Counted from the first letter of the stretch, positions 24,996 through 36,940 are shown. The stretch is DNA of 64,000 nucleotides from Sapria himalayana (GCA_029783825.1 JAREIK010000801.1:8972391-9036390), one strand, 5' to 3'. Notes: generated by a model not told the origin, from the sequence alone. A program made the numbers and translations.

Positions 24996-25990
24996 AAGCA
25001 TGTGAGACATATCTTTTAAACACATCCCATATAAGTGACCCTCAAATGATTTTGTATGTAACGTCTTGGTGAACAAATCTGAAAGGTTATCTTGCGATAT
25101 TATCTTCATAACAGCCACGTCACCCTGGTGCACAATTTCTCTAATCAGATGATACTTCCTCTCTATATGTTTCACTTCCTCGTGACTCCTTGGTTCTTTG
25201 GAGTTTTCCACATCTCCATCATTATCACCTTAAAGTACTATGAGTTTATTCATATTTAGAACAACTTCCAGATCTATAATGAAGTTCTTTAGCCAGATTG
25301 TTTCATTAGTTGCTTCACAAGTTTCTTTATATTCAGCTTCTGTGGTAGAATCTGCAATGTTGGATTGTTTTATACTTCTCCATACAACAGCTCCACCACC
25401 GAGAGTGAATACTAACCTAGACATCGACATTTGACTTTCATTGTCTTTCATGAAGTTAGAATCAATATATCTTAGAGGTGTCAACCGGGCAGGGCCGGCC
25501 CGACCCGGCATGAGGCATGGCACGATCCGGCCTGCCTAGGCCTGTCGGGCATAGAAATTTTTCGTGACTGGGCTTTTGCCGTGCCCGACCACGGCACTAT
25601 CGTTCCATGTCGTGATGAGGCCAACTGGGTCTCGTGCCGTGCCTGGCCCGTTAGCATGGTACCTAATTTTTTTTAAAATTAGAGTTATGGGGGTGCCAAA
25701 ACCCTAATTTTTTTTATATTAGGGGTTCGGTACGACGGCGTGCAGCCAAACCCCTAATTTTTTTTATATTAGAGGTTCGGCCCGACCGCACCGAACTCGG
25801 CGGATTCATGCCGCGAGCCTGTGCTGGCTGACCTCCACCGAACCATGCCGGGCCATGCACGGCACGGTACAGTAACCGTGACAAGCCTGGCATGGCACGA
25901 AAGCATGGTCGGGTCGGCTAAAAATGGGTTGGGCTGGCTCTGCACATCCCATTTGACACCTCTAGAATATCCTATGCGATTCAGGTTTGC
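24993..25990 (-). pseudogene. RNase H of the Angela-like copia, split by a hAT-like insertion
   Basis: The terminal domain of the copia polyprotein, which removes RNA from the RNA:DNA hybrid. Read downward: the CANLNRIGY part before the insertion (about 25,990-25,970), then IDSNFMKDNESQMS, SRLVFTLGGGAVVWRSIKQS and STTEAEYKETCEATNETIWL (25,465-25,290), then a frameshift, then EVKHIERKYHLIREIVHQGD and NLSDLFTKTLHTKSFEGHLY to the stop near 24,993. The hAT-like element at 25,473-25,965 splits it between Gly-Tyr and Ile-Asp. Without the insertion the sequence reads straight through, so the insertion is later than the copia element. Confidence 0.82.
25465..25973. mobile_element. hAT-like non-autonomous element, 493 bp, inside copia RNase H
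   Basis: The element spans 25,473-25,965. It begins TAGAGGTGTCAA and ends TTTGACACCTCTA, an inverted repeat. The 8 bases on each side, ATATATCT (25,465-25,472) and GAATATCC (25,966-25,973), derive from one 8-mer ATATATCC with one and two changes, and the uninterrupted RNase H needs exactly that 8-mer once. The interior is GC-rich (GGGCCGG, CCCGACC words) with three similar CCCTAATTTTTTT blocks. Same superfamily signature as 18,197-18,883. No transposase gene. Confidence 0.82.
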
Positions 25991-27224
25991 ACATGAATAA
26001 ATAAACATATAGTTTCTCTTTCTCCTTAGGTACTTGAGAATGTGCTTTACTGCAATCTAGTGTGCTGACCCAAGGTTGGATTGATAATGGCTAACAATTC
26101 CCACCACATAGCAGATGCAGATGTCTGTTCTTCCTGAGGTGTCGTAGGACACTGCTCCTTTGAAAAAATAATTTCATGTCAGGGCGGTAAGTAACCCTTC
26201 TTGGAATTCTGCATCGAAAATCGAGCCAGCATCTTATCAATATAAGATGCTTGAGATAGTGCCATGAGTTTATTCTTGCGATCCCTTATGATTTGGATTC
26301 AAAGTACATAACTCGCTTGTCCCAAATCATTCATTTGAAACTTTTTGACTAGTCATTTCTCTACGTCAGACAATAATCCTATATCATTCCCAATGAGCAG
26401 GATTATCCATGTACATCACCAAAAAGACTACTTTAGTTTCCTTCATGTACTTGTAGACACAAGGTTCATAAACTTTTTGTTCGAAACCGAAGGTTTTGAT
26501 CTCTCATCAAATCTTAGGTTCCAAGACCTTGAAGCTTGCTTAAGCCCATAAATGGACTTAATTAGCTTTCATATTTTATGCACTTGGCCTTTAACTATGA
26601 AACCCTCTGGTTGCATCATATAAATGCTTTCAGCAAGATAACCATTCAAAAAAGCTATTTTGACATCAATTTTCCATATATCATAATCGAAAGTAGCAGC
26701 AATGGAAAGAAGGATGCAAATGGATTTAATCATAGCTACTAGAGAGAATGTCTCTTCATAATCAACTTCCTCCTTTTGTGATAGCCTTTTGCTACTAGTC
26801 GTGCTTTGAAAGTCTCCACTTTCCCATCCACACCTCTCTTTTTCTTATAGATCTATTTTTACCCAATAGACATTACTGATTCAAGAAGATCTACAAGTTC
26901 CTAGACTGAATTGGAATAGATAGATTCCATTTCTCGTTCCATGGCTGTCAGCCATTTGTCCTTATCAGGATCATCCATCACATACTTGTATGACAATGGA
27001 TCATCATCACTAGCATCGGTTACAACAACATTTGCTTCACCGGTCCCTGTGTAGCGAATTGGTTGTTTAGAAATCTTTCCACTATGTCGAGGTGTATTGA
27101 CATATTGTATAAGATCTGTAGTCTCTTTATTATTTTCCCTAGTAATGGTTACTGGTCGTAGTCTGATTTGATCAAATTGTAATTTCTCTAGTAGAACCCT
27201 ACTTCGAGGTTCGAAGTTTGCCAT
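25991..27224 (-). pseudogene. reverse transcriptase and integrase-RT linker of the Angela-like copia
   Basis: This part copies the element RNA into DNA. The linker and start of RT lie at 27,224-26,901: ANFEPRSRVLLEKLQF, then KYVMDDPDKDKWLTAMEREM, the usual entry to copia RT. RT continues down to about 26,000, with several frameshifts. The catalytic YVDD box is at 26,402-26,413 and reads Tyr-Met-Asp-Asn, so one metal-binding Asp is lost. The order and spacing agree with a normal copia polyprotein. It joins integrase upstream and RNase H downstream. Confidence 0.8.
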
Positions 27225-27239
27225 GTAGTCATTTTCAAG

Positions 27240-28100
27240 AATGGTAGTATTTGTCGATACAAATACTTTCTTATCTTAAGGACTGAAGAACAAACCTCCC
27301 CTCGTGCCTGTGGGGTAACCAACAAGCAGACATACTTCTATTCACAGTTCGAGCTTCTTAGTCTTTCCTTTTAGCACATGTGTTGTACACCCCCATATAC
27401 GGATATGACGCAAACTGGGTTTACGACCACTTCATAACTCTAAGGGTGTGTGTTGGATAGACTTAGAGGGAACTACATTCAAAATGTAGACTATAGTTTG
27501 CAGTGCATATCTCCAAAATGATAGTGGCAATGATGAGTAGCTCATCATAGAGCTAACCATGTCAAACATTGTTTGATTTCTTCTTTCTGCTATGCCATTC
27601 TATTGTGGCGTTCCAGGTGCTATGGGCTGGAATACAATGCTATGCTCTATTAGGTGATTCTTGAACTCCGTATCAATGTATTCACCTCATCGATCTGATC
27701 AAAGGCACAATAATGACTTACCTTGGTATCTTTCAGCTTCTGCAATGAATTCTTTTAAACTTTCCAAAAGTTTCAGATTTTCTTTGCATTAGGTAAACAT
27801 ACGCATACCTAGAATAGTCATCAATGAAAGTGACGAAGTATTTATAACCACCCCTAGCTTGGACATTCAGAGGTCCACAGACATCAGAATGTACAAGTTC
27901 AAGTGGTTCCTTTGCCCTAAAGACCTTTGCTAAGAAAGATCTCTTAGTCATTTTGCTTTCCAGACAGGATTCAAAGACTGAAAGATTTCTAACTTTTAGC
28001 TTTTTTAAAGGACCATCCTTTACAAATTTGTTAATCCTATCCAGGCTTATATGCCCCAACCTTATGTTCCAAAGGTACGTGTCATCATTATCAAGAATCT
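27240..28100 (-). pseudogene. integrase of the Angela-like copia
   Basis: Integrase inserts the DNA copy. MGHISLDRINKFVKDG (28,059) and ESCLESKMTKRSF give the HHCC zinc region, in which the first Cys of the CxxC pair is Phe. The core starts ELVHSDVCGPLNV with the first catalytic Asp and continues YFVTFIDDYSRYAYVYLM. The second Asp lies in SDR-stop-GEY at about 27,690, where a Gly codon has become TGA. The catalytic Glu is in NGIAERRN near 27,590, preceded by another stop in place of Gln. The fold is recognisable but cannot be made in one piece. Confidence 0.82.
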
Positions 28101-28122
28101 TTTGCTTCTTAGGCTTAGGATG

Positions 28123-28581
28123 TTATACTCTAAATAGTTTAGAGTTATGAAGCATTTGTTTGTTTGGCCTTAAAATGTAAAGTCCATTTTCATTATTTGG
28201 ATGACAAATATTTAAACCATTTCTGGAAATAGTAATCTGACTATTATTAAATGAAATAGTAAACAATTGTTCATATAATTTAGAAACTAAACTCAAATTT
28301 CTTCTGAATCCAGGAATGCAATAAACATTGTTCAAAATAAGAAATTTATTTCCTAATTCTAAAGGAATAGCTCCCACTGCAATTGCCGACATGTCGGTTC
28401 CATTTCTGACTACCATCGAGCACTCACCTTCAGCAAGTTCCCTGGAAGAACTAAGCATCTTCAAAGAAGAACAAATATGGTTAGTGGACCATGAATCAAT
28501 TATCCATGATTGACTATCAACTTTCACTAAATTGGCTTCTAAAACCAGTAAATGAAATTTACCTTTCTTTTTCTCCTTCAA
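28123..28581 (-). pseudogene. protease of the Angela-like copia
   Basis: An open stretch of 152 codons holding the aspartic protease that cleaves the polyprotein. The active-site segment reads SWIIDSWSTNHICSS where the family has DSGATNHI(C/M), so the essential Gly after Asp-Ser is Trp. A second conserved part (LGNKFLILNNVYCIPGFRRN) and the start of the GAG-pre-integrase segment (YILRPN) follow. It overlaps the end of gag by a few bases in another frame, and a frameshift separates it from integrase. Confidence 0.8.
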
Positions 28582-29450
28582 TTCGGAGAGATACTTGTTA
28601 CAGTTTCTCTTTCAATGCCCTTCGACTCCAAGTAGAAACATTTTTCTTTGGGTTTCTTTTCCCTGGAGCCCTTCTTCTTATAGCTTACTTTGAAAGCATT
28701 CTGCTTCTTGTTCGGTCTTTCTACAGAGGCACCCTTTGTGTTCTTTCTCTTCTTCGTATTATTAGAAGCGGATGAGGCCTTGGCTTCAGCAACATTTGCT
28801 TCAGCCTTTTGATACCATGTGTTCGAGATGGCCTCAAAGGTTTGTAATTCATTCACCAGCTGGGTTACATTCTAGTCTAGCTTGTTCATAACATAGTTGC
28901 TCGTGAATTGAAGGAAATCAGGAGTGAGTGAATCCAGTATTATACTCACTTGGGTGCGCTCATCTATTATGGCCCCGTGCAGCTCTGCCTCATTTATATA
29001 ATTAGCCATGTTTAGAACATGGTCACGAACATTACCTTTACTCATCTTCGCGTTCATGTACTTTCTTGTAGCTTCATGACGTGACTATTTGGATTGTTTC
29101 CCGAACATGTTTTAGAAGGAATCCATAATCTTAATGGTAGTTTCCATCCTATCATGTTTTAGCCTAAGCACGTCTGACATGTTGGCTAGCATTTTTAGCC
29201 TAATCACATTTGACACGCTAGCTAGCATATAAGCTTGGGCTTTGTTATTGGCTTGAATCCAAAGTTCATATGGTTCTTGTACGCTATGAGTGGCATTGGC
29301 TGCAGGTTCTACAGGACATTCCTCAGTGAGAATAAATTTATTGTTCTCGCAGACCAGTACGATATTAACATTACTTTTCCACTTGACAAATTTATTGCTA
29401 TTTAAGGATTCATTCGCGAGTAAAGCAACTATGGGGTTTGAGGCAGACAT
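28578..29450 (-). pseudogene. gag of the Angela-like copia
   Basis: The capsid-nucleocapsid part. The start is taken as the ATG at 29,450 because the protein then begins MSASNPIVALLANESLNSNK, as in related elements, rather than at the in-frame upstream ATG. Next come KWKSNVNIVLVCENNKFIL, a repeated LKMLANMSDVLRLK-like segment, then after a stop MNAKMSKGNVRDHVLNM (29,057) and a further segment NELQTFEAISNTW (28,856). The nucleocapsid zinc knuckle is badly damaged: CFYLESKGIERET keeps only the first Cys of CX2CX4HX4C. Two internal breaks at about 29,110 and 28,865. Confidence 0.82.
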
Positions 29451-29474
29451 GATTGTTGAAATTAAATAAATCAA

Positions 29475-30974
29475 AAATATTTATTACATGTAGCAGAAGA
29501 AACATCAAATATATTTTGGAATAGTAAATGTGATGCATGAATGCATTTAAAACACAAAAAACTAATCCATGGTAAGTAAACCTATAATTAATATGCCACC
29601 ATAGGGTATGTCATACTAATTATAAATTAAATTTGAGACTATCTCAAATTAATAAATGAGACTCAAAATATCTCATATTTTCCCTCATTTATCAACTACC
29701 TTTTTTTTGGTCAATATACAATTAACCTTTTTATTGTATATTTTTAAGTGTGACCCATCATTTTAGGGTCTAACAACTTAACCCAAGATTGCTGCAGTAG
29801 GGTAGGTCAATCTTATAATACATCATCCAAACCCTATCGCAAAGGAAGTTCAACGATGATATTAGCCCAGGTGGACACCCTCCGTAGGGAGGACGTAATC
29901 AAGGCATTACTAGGTGCCACCTAAAACCTCGTGGTGTTGGACTAACGATGGAGACCGTAGAACACTTTGTCACATGCCCTTATGCCACTCAATGTGTAAA
30001 ACATCATATGTTTTATAATCCTAGCAAATTATTATATCATATACAGTTTATTAGCAGGTTATAAGAATCTAATTTCATTAAATTAAATAGGCATATAGAC
30101 GTCAATCTAATCGGACCTAGGTTTATTAGTTAAAACTAATCCAATCTAATTGGACCTAACCAGTTTAGGTAAACCTAGCTCTATAGTGCATAGGGCCTAA
30201 TTAACTAACTTTAAGTTTAAACACATTTGGGCCCATTGTTTATTTATTATCAATTATTTTATTAAAATTGAATAATCTAGGTTAAAATGGCCTAACCATT
30301 AATCATACAAGCTCAATTAAATTAAATTGGAAATTACCAAGTTTAACTATTAAACTATATACATTATTTAAATTATTATTCAGTGACAAATAAACAAATA
30401 TTCCTAGTAGAACATGTTTCTAAAGGATGGTATGCATGACACAATATGGTGGGAATTCATGTATGACATGTTATATGCATGACACAATATGGTGGGAATT
30501 CATGTATGACATGTTATATGCATGGGAATGTTATACATTTGCATCTCATACATTTGATAACATAAAGTAAATAAATAAAAGAACGGACTGGGTATTTCTA
30601 ACAATTACAACATTTGATAAATAATGGAATTACATAATAGGTTTCTTGCAATTACATAATTCCCAAAGATCTTCATGTCCAAGTCCATCATGTAATTTTC
30701 GGTCCACCAAAAAAAAATTACAAAAAAAAATCTTATGCCGTTAATGGCTTACATAAAATCTAGGAAAAATAAGAAAACCTAACCCAAAACTCCATATAAT
30801 TAACGATCCTCATTCACCATACACAAAACAAATAATCATATTAAAAATATGAAAGAATGCTCACTCATGCATGAATCAAAAAAATAATTTTCTTAATCAC
30901 AATAAAAACAAATATATTAATATGCATTTACATGAACCACTCTGAATAACCCACATGTCAGAGGATCGTAACCT
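29475..30974 (-). other. untranslated leader of the Angela-like copia
   Basis: About 1.5 kb between primer-binding site and gag without a reading frame. It contains a perfect 43-bp tandem duplication (30,431-30,516) and a GGTGGCACC-rich block around 29,860-29,950. It is presumably packaging and leader sequence. Confidence 0.6.
30431..30516. repeat. 43-bp tandem duplication in copia leader
   Basis: Two identical copies of a 43-bp unit starting TATGCATGACACAATATGG, at 30,431 and 30,474, with a third partial TATGCATG at 30,517. Confidence 0.9.
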
Positions 30975-30987
30975 ACCTTTGATACCA
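30975..30987 (-). other. primer-binding site (initiator Met tRNA) of the Angela-like copia
   Basis: On the minus strand the 5' LTR end CCCAACA is followed after two bases by TGGTATCAAAGG, matching the 3' end complement of plant initiator tRNA-Met (TGGTATCAGAGC) at most positions. Confidence 0.82.
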
Positions 30988-30989
30988 GT

Positions 30990-32971
30990 TGTTGGGAATG
31001 ATATCAAAAACACAGTGGAATTAGGTTTTAAAATATGTTTCATGAATTCTTATTTTAGTAGGAATCCATGCAAACACATATTAATATCAAAAGATGAAGA
31101 TCAGATCTATACCTTTTATTGTTATAAAAGATTTGTCGACTTATAGGATTGAAAGAACTCCATGTACCATAGTCTTCAATTTTGCCTTCCTTCCTTGAGG
31201 TGTGTGGGCACCAACGATTCAGATATGGAACAATACACTCTAGATCTACATTGCGTACTCAACACTTGATGTAAGGGGTCATTAGAAGAAGAAACTTTCT
31301 TGGAGGCTAGGGTTCACTAAAAAGGAAACAAATCTACTTTAGTTTTTATAGATGTTTCAAATCCTTATCGAATAAGGAAATAAATTAATTTATATTTAAT
31401 AATCTTAAATTCAAAATTTTATCAAATAAGGAAATGAATTAATAATATTTAACATTTGTAAATTCAAATCTTTATCAAATAAGAAAATGAATTATATACA
31501 TATAATATTCTAAATTCAAATCCTTATCAAATAAGGAAATGAATTAATAATATTTAATATTCTTAAATTCAAATCCTTATCAAATAAAAAAAATGAATAA
31601 TATACATTTAATATTCTTAAATTCAAATCCTTATCAAATAAGGAAATGAATTAATAATATTTAATATTTTTAAATTCAAATCCTTATCAAATAAGGAAAT
31701 GAATTAATAATATTTAATATTCTTAAATTCAAATCCTTATCAAATAAGGAAATGAATTAATAATATTTAATATTCTTAAATTTAAATTCTTATCAAATAA
31801 GGAAATGAATTAATGATATATAATATTATTACCCTTTGCAGATTATTTTTTTATTCAATGAGAAAATGAATAAAATTCGAATTCAAATAACAATTAATTG
31901 TTATTCTCATCATTTTATATTGCTAAAGAGAATGTAATTTATTTCAAATCATGAATCATTCATTGTAGTAATGAAGGAGGTGGAATTGGATCCCTTGGAC
32001 ATGTAATTTCAAGTTCCAATAAATTCAATAATTAATTAAACTCTTTAATCAATTATTTTAATTTATTAAATTTCAAAGTTATTCTGCTAAAAAGTTGAAA
32101 TTGAACTCTTGTCCTTATAGTATCGATTTTACTCCGAAATTTAGAGTATCCATTGATTTAATCATTACATGCAGTTCTATCCTTCAAGAAATGGTTCATA
32201 ACTAGAGTCTAGTGAAATTATTATTTTGCCCCTTTAATTATTTCTTGATCCTTAAGTTCCATTAATCCACTAGTGAATAGTTAATTTTATAAACTTGTAA
32301 TAAATTAGAGCGCTCAAATTCTTCAGTTCCAAAATTGATACTTAAGGGAACCAACTGTCCAGCTTCTATAGGAAGGGTTAGATTCCATGTCCATAGTTTA
32401 CTTTCACAGCTACATATATCAATGAGCCTCCAAAACACAAGTATTGTGCCTATTTCATAACGGGTTTTAACTCATAACTCAAAATGCCTAGTTGATATAA
32501 ATAGGAGTCTATGACTAATCAGGATTGAGACTGATCTGCATATGATAATTTAGTGGCGCTGTTTTAATTCTCGAGATAAATGGTATTTAAAAGAATTCAA
32601 AAACTATGCCTTGGTCATGTCCTATATAATCTCATTATATATGGAGCCGCCACTTTAATGTCTCCACATTAGTGACATGGGTTAAGGTCACTTCATTCTC
32701 ACTGATAGCGGACCGCCCTAGTAATATTAAATTAGAAAATTCCCAAACTTTAATAAATTTATTACGAACAATATAATTTATAATCCATAACATTGATCCT
32801 TTTATGTATAACTATTATACACTAAGGTTATGGTTACAATAATAAATCTGGGATTTTCTGATGTTTCAATCATACATTATTCACAAAATAGTTAAATATA
32901 ATAAATATGATACTTTTATTAATTTCATAAAACATAAATACAAATTCATGCTTTACAGGGCACTATCCCTA
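30990..32971 (-). repeat. 5' LTR of the Angela-like copia
   Basis: Same sequence family as 23,027-24,978. The minus-strand end is CATTCCCAACA at 30,990, directly next to the primer-binding site. The 53-bp minisatellite has nine units here (31,358-31,836) against eight in the other LTR. Confidence 0.88.
31358..31836. repeat. 53-bp hairpin minisatellite in 5' LTR, 9 units
   Basis: Same unit as in the 3' LTR. One additional intact unit lies between the two arm-less units. Confidence 0.88.
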
Positions 32972-34480
32972 ATAATCACCCTATACCACATCATTATCAT
33001 AATCTTTTAACTGTGTAACATATTTTTTTAGATATGATATTATCTTGGAGTCATGGCCATATTTATCAAGTTAGAATTATGATTTTTTTTCCAAAGATAT
33101 AACTTTTGGGCTATAGAAAGTTATAGAATAAAACTACTCAGACTAAAGTCACAATAAGTATCCAATGCCATTAATTTTGGACACATGATATTATAAAGGG
33201 AATTAGTTGAGCATGGTCACTTTCTAAGGTTACAAATCTTGTCCTAAAGAGAAGATAAAGCTATGACTTGGATGTATTGGCTAATTGCTAAAGTTATAGC
33301 TAATCATATTATCATGGTCATTTGATGCAAAAGAAAGGCCAATACCAAAGTCATGGTTATTCTTAGCATCTTGACTATATGATACAAAGAAATATTAAGG
33401 CCAACCCATGATCACTTCTCAAAGTCATGACCTCGAACTCAACGGACCAAGGCCAAGGTCATGACATCTTTCCAAAGCGATGACTTTTTATTTGGACAAA
33501 TACCAAATGTATGGAGTATAAAATACAAAAAATCACTATGACTTAAGGATCTTTGAACAATTTTTCTTTTTCATTTCATAAGACCAAAAATAAATTACAA
33601 CAATAATCCTAGTGAAAATTTGCACACTCTTTATGGAATCTATTAGCAAGCAAAGGGTGTAAGATAAACCTTAGAGTTGTGGGTTGTGGCTCCTAAACCC
33701 CCACTCTAGAGTGGATTCATAAAATCAAATTAAAATAGCATGAAATTAGAGTTTATATCCTAGATTTTTGTGAGATTTATCACTGGGAACTTGAGATTTA
33801 AGAGATTTCTTATTTTGTACCTTATATGAATCTCTTCCTAATATAATGCTAAACTGAGGTATAGGATTTGTATAATTATGATTAATGTATTGTATGAATA
33901 ATTTTATAAGTTATTGATATGTTTAATTTATTTTATGGAATGAAAATTAATAGAAATGTTTACTAAACAGAACTTGAATTAGGGATTTATTTACTAGTGG
34001 GTTTGTGGATTTTATTTTTATGGATAATAATAAGTAAATCAAGAGGATCATTCACGTATATGGTAAGAAGGAAGTGACATTCCTTTTGTATATAATATAT
34101 GAGACAAACTTATATATTCAAACCTAAAATTAAAGTGTTTTAATCATTGTAAGTATGTTGCTCATGTATGAGTCACATCATCACTATGATGGATGGTGAA
34201 ATATAATACATAAGATATGTATCAGTGATTGTGACTCAAAAGGTGATGATAACAACTTTAATTGTTTTTACTCGTATGGTTCCTAAGCACAAAATTTTAA
34301 ACCACATCAGTTCTTAATCGTTATGACACATGAGGCCAACAAATAAAAATGTACATACAAAGTAGCTATTAAGGATAATTGATGAGTTGCCTAAAAGGTA
34401 TAGACTTATGAATAAAATAAAATTTTATATGATTAATTATCTTAGTGATAAAGTAATAATAGGAAAACTACTATTCGATC
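32972..34480 (+). repeat. R1 copy 3, right fragment
   Basis: Continuation of 22,450-23,026 after the copia insertion. It carries the GTCATGAC-rich section (33,424 and 33,458) and the section aligned to 11,480-12,400 of copy 1. It breaks off near 34,480, before the conserved 3' end, so this flank is truncated. Confidence 0.65.
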
Positions 34481-34719
34481 ATACTTATTATATTCAATAT
34501 TTTTTGGTCTCTTTTTAATTGTTTCTAAGTAATTTTTCTACATCAAGATAGATTTTATCTTCATCTTCCATAGTCCAAAATTATTTCTATTTAATTTTGA
34601 CTTCAAATTTTATTGCTATTTATTTTCCTTTTATAATGAATAATACCCAAGAACATTAATAACTATTTATGTTAAATACACAAAAAAAAAAAATCTTAGT
34701 TATGTGTTCAACACTCCAC
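34481..34719. other. unassigned AT-rich stretch
   Basis: No gene or repeat boundary is recognised. A poly-A run lies at about 34,680-34,693. Confidence 0.3.
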
Positions 34720-36940
34720 ATATCAATATTTTTGGGGATTTTGGAGTGTGTTTATGAGTGTGTTGACATGTATTTGTGCATATATTAAAAGAATTTCTAT
34801 AAATTGATTATTTTGATAGATTTGATGAATGTCGGTGATATCATGACTATTTTGATGAAAAATGTGTAGGCATGGGGGAGTTAAAGATAGGAGTGAAGAG
34901 AGAGAATATGGAGGTTCGTGACATTTCCCATGTTCCGAATAGAGTCCGTCTCTTTTTGACTTTAAATAATTGTGATATCTTTTCATAGTCATAATTTTAC
35001 AAATTAGTCATGATAATATTTTTATTCTATTTCTCTGCCACCAAGTTAATAAAATTTTTCCACTGTGCAATACAATCTTCATGGTCATAGCATTATATAG
35101 GAGGTGCAACAACACTACCTCTTAAATAAGTAATGGTCACTACCTTATTTTTATATTATAGTAGCAAAGTAACCCCCCTCATATAATTATTTATAACATA
35201 ATATAGTCCATGACTTATTCATTACAAAAACCAAGACCTTTTCTAGGATCACATTTTTGGGTTACATAAAGTAAATATTTTAATCATGATTATTTCTAGT
35301 GCACAACATTAAGCTCTAAAGAGAAACCATAAGTTATGATAATTCTCGATGCTATGCCACTTTGTTCTAAAATAAATTTGTCTTAGTTACAACCTTTCTC
35401 AATGCCATGATATTGTGTCTAAGAAAGGATTTACCTAAGTTGTGACATCCATTGCTACCATGATTTTGATATTCTAGAAAAGATGAGACGAGACATGAAA
35501 GTTGACTTTATGGCAATATCAAAACTTCCAACAATCGAAAGGAATTCTTGAGCTATAAAATCAACAAATAGAAAAATTACAAAAAATGAGATGATAATTT
35601 GATTTTTTATCAAGCCACCAAGAACCCTAGGTGGTGCGATTCCAATTCTTGCTTGGGCCATAGGGGCATATTCAAGATTAAAGCAACAACAATTGATTGA
35701 GATTTAGGGTTAGAAACATAGATTTTTATTTAGGTTTTTGGATTGTGGTAGGAATCCTCGATTCACACGAGATATCTTTCAACATACCTCATACAAAATC
35801 TTACCCAATGTTAGGCTAAATCGTTATCTATAATTGGTTTCGGAATTATGCTATGATGATACAATAATGATTTAATGGATCTTGTGTTAATATGTGTTGT
35901 GGAATGTTGATGAATATAGATGTTTGATAGAACCAAAATTTAGGCTAAATCAAATATTTATGCATATTGACCTTAATGGATGATGACAAGTATATCATGG
36001 GATACACTTATGCGGAAAAGTAAGAATATGGTGATAGTCTTTGTAACATGAGTGCATGAGATAAATATATCTGTGACAATTAAGATTTAGGTATGTTTAC
36101 TCATTGTGAGCATGGTATTAATGAAGTGAAGTGCATGAATACAAATGTGAGCATTTCATTGATCATATTCTATAAGAATTTGGCTAGTATAATGTGGAGA
36201 TTAAATAAAATGTTTACTTATGAGTTTCACTATAATGTTAGAATCATGTGTTGGTCATGATTAATAGTGATAAGTAAGTCATTGAATATACACAAGAAAA
36301 AAGGATATGAATGGTGGTAACAGCCTTGCAAGTCAAATCCTCTTGGTTTGCTTCTATATGTGTGACTTATGATAAAATGTACGTTAATTATTATGAGTAT
36401 GATGTTTATGAAACTAAAAATTTAAACATACTCATGACCACATTATTTTGTATCTTTAAGACATTGGAGGTTGGAGAATAGGAATACACATTTTATTACC
36501 CTTCGGCCAACAACGTGTGAATGTTCAAAACAAAACATCGTGTTGCCTCTATGGTGAAATACATAGGAGACAACTACAATCCAATAATGATAGTCACCTT
36601 GTATGCTAGTAGGGCAAATGACCATTCTCACATTCTTCTACCTTTCATTCAAAGAATCAATAACAACATTGACCAACAAATTAGGAAAATACCATGATGC
36701 ATAAGGAAGTAAATCAACGTTAAAATTAAAGTATATGACTAAAAGTTCAAGTATATCGACTCAACTTGAACAATATATATTTACTATTGATTCTTCAAAC
36801 TGAAATATCAATCTCTATGTGATTGAACTTATATTGATTTTACTACTTATATGACTCATATACTTACAAAATTACGTTGCATGAAGAAAACTCACCAATG
36901 AGATTTTGAGATTACGTCAATCCAACAAGAATTGTCACTT
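34720..36940 (+). repeat. gypsy LTR-like repeat R1, copy 4
   Basis: From about 34,990 it aligns with copies 1-3, including the palindrome-like TCATGA words, the transition near 35,760-35,860 and the 3' end motif TTTTGAGATTACG (36,903). The piece 34,720-34,990 contains GGCATGGGGGAG (34,870), which looks like a polypurine tract, so some internal element sequence may be included. No coding part follows, so this may be a second solo LTR. Confidence 0.55.

Larger units (their letters stand above)
23027..32971 (-). mobile_element. complete Ty1/copia retrotransposon with ~1.95-kb LTRs (Angela-like), nested in R1
   Basis: Two direct LTRs (23,027-24,978 and 30,990-32,971) bracket gag, protease, integrase, RT and RNase H in copia order on the minus strand. 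A primer-binding site complementary to initiator-Met tRNA lies next to the 5' LTR and a polypurine tract next to the 3' LTR. The target duplication is ATAAT (23,022-23,026 and 32,972-32,976) if the last three LTR bases have been lost on the right. Long LTRs and the gag type suggest the Angela lineage, an inference. The LTRs differ visibly (around ten changes in the first 88 bases), and the coding region is broken by stops, so it is old and inactive. Confidence 0.88.

Noticed and set aside
25769..26008. 79-codon minus-strand open frame
   Set aside because: It crosses the end of the second hAT-like element into copia RNase H; the reading is a chimaera of the two.
30975..30987. possible tRNA fragment
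   Set aside because: Only the 3'-end complement of initiator tRNA-Met is present, as needed for a primer-binding site; no tRNA body follows.
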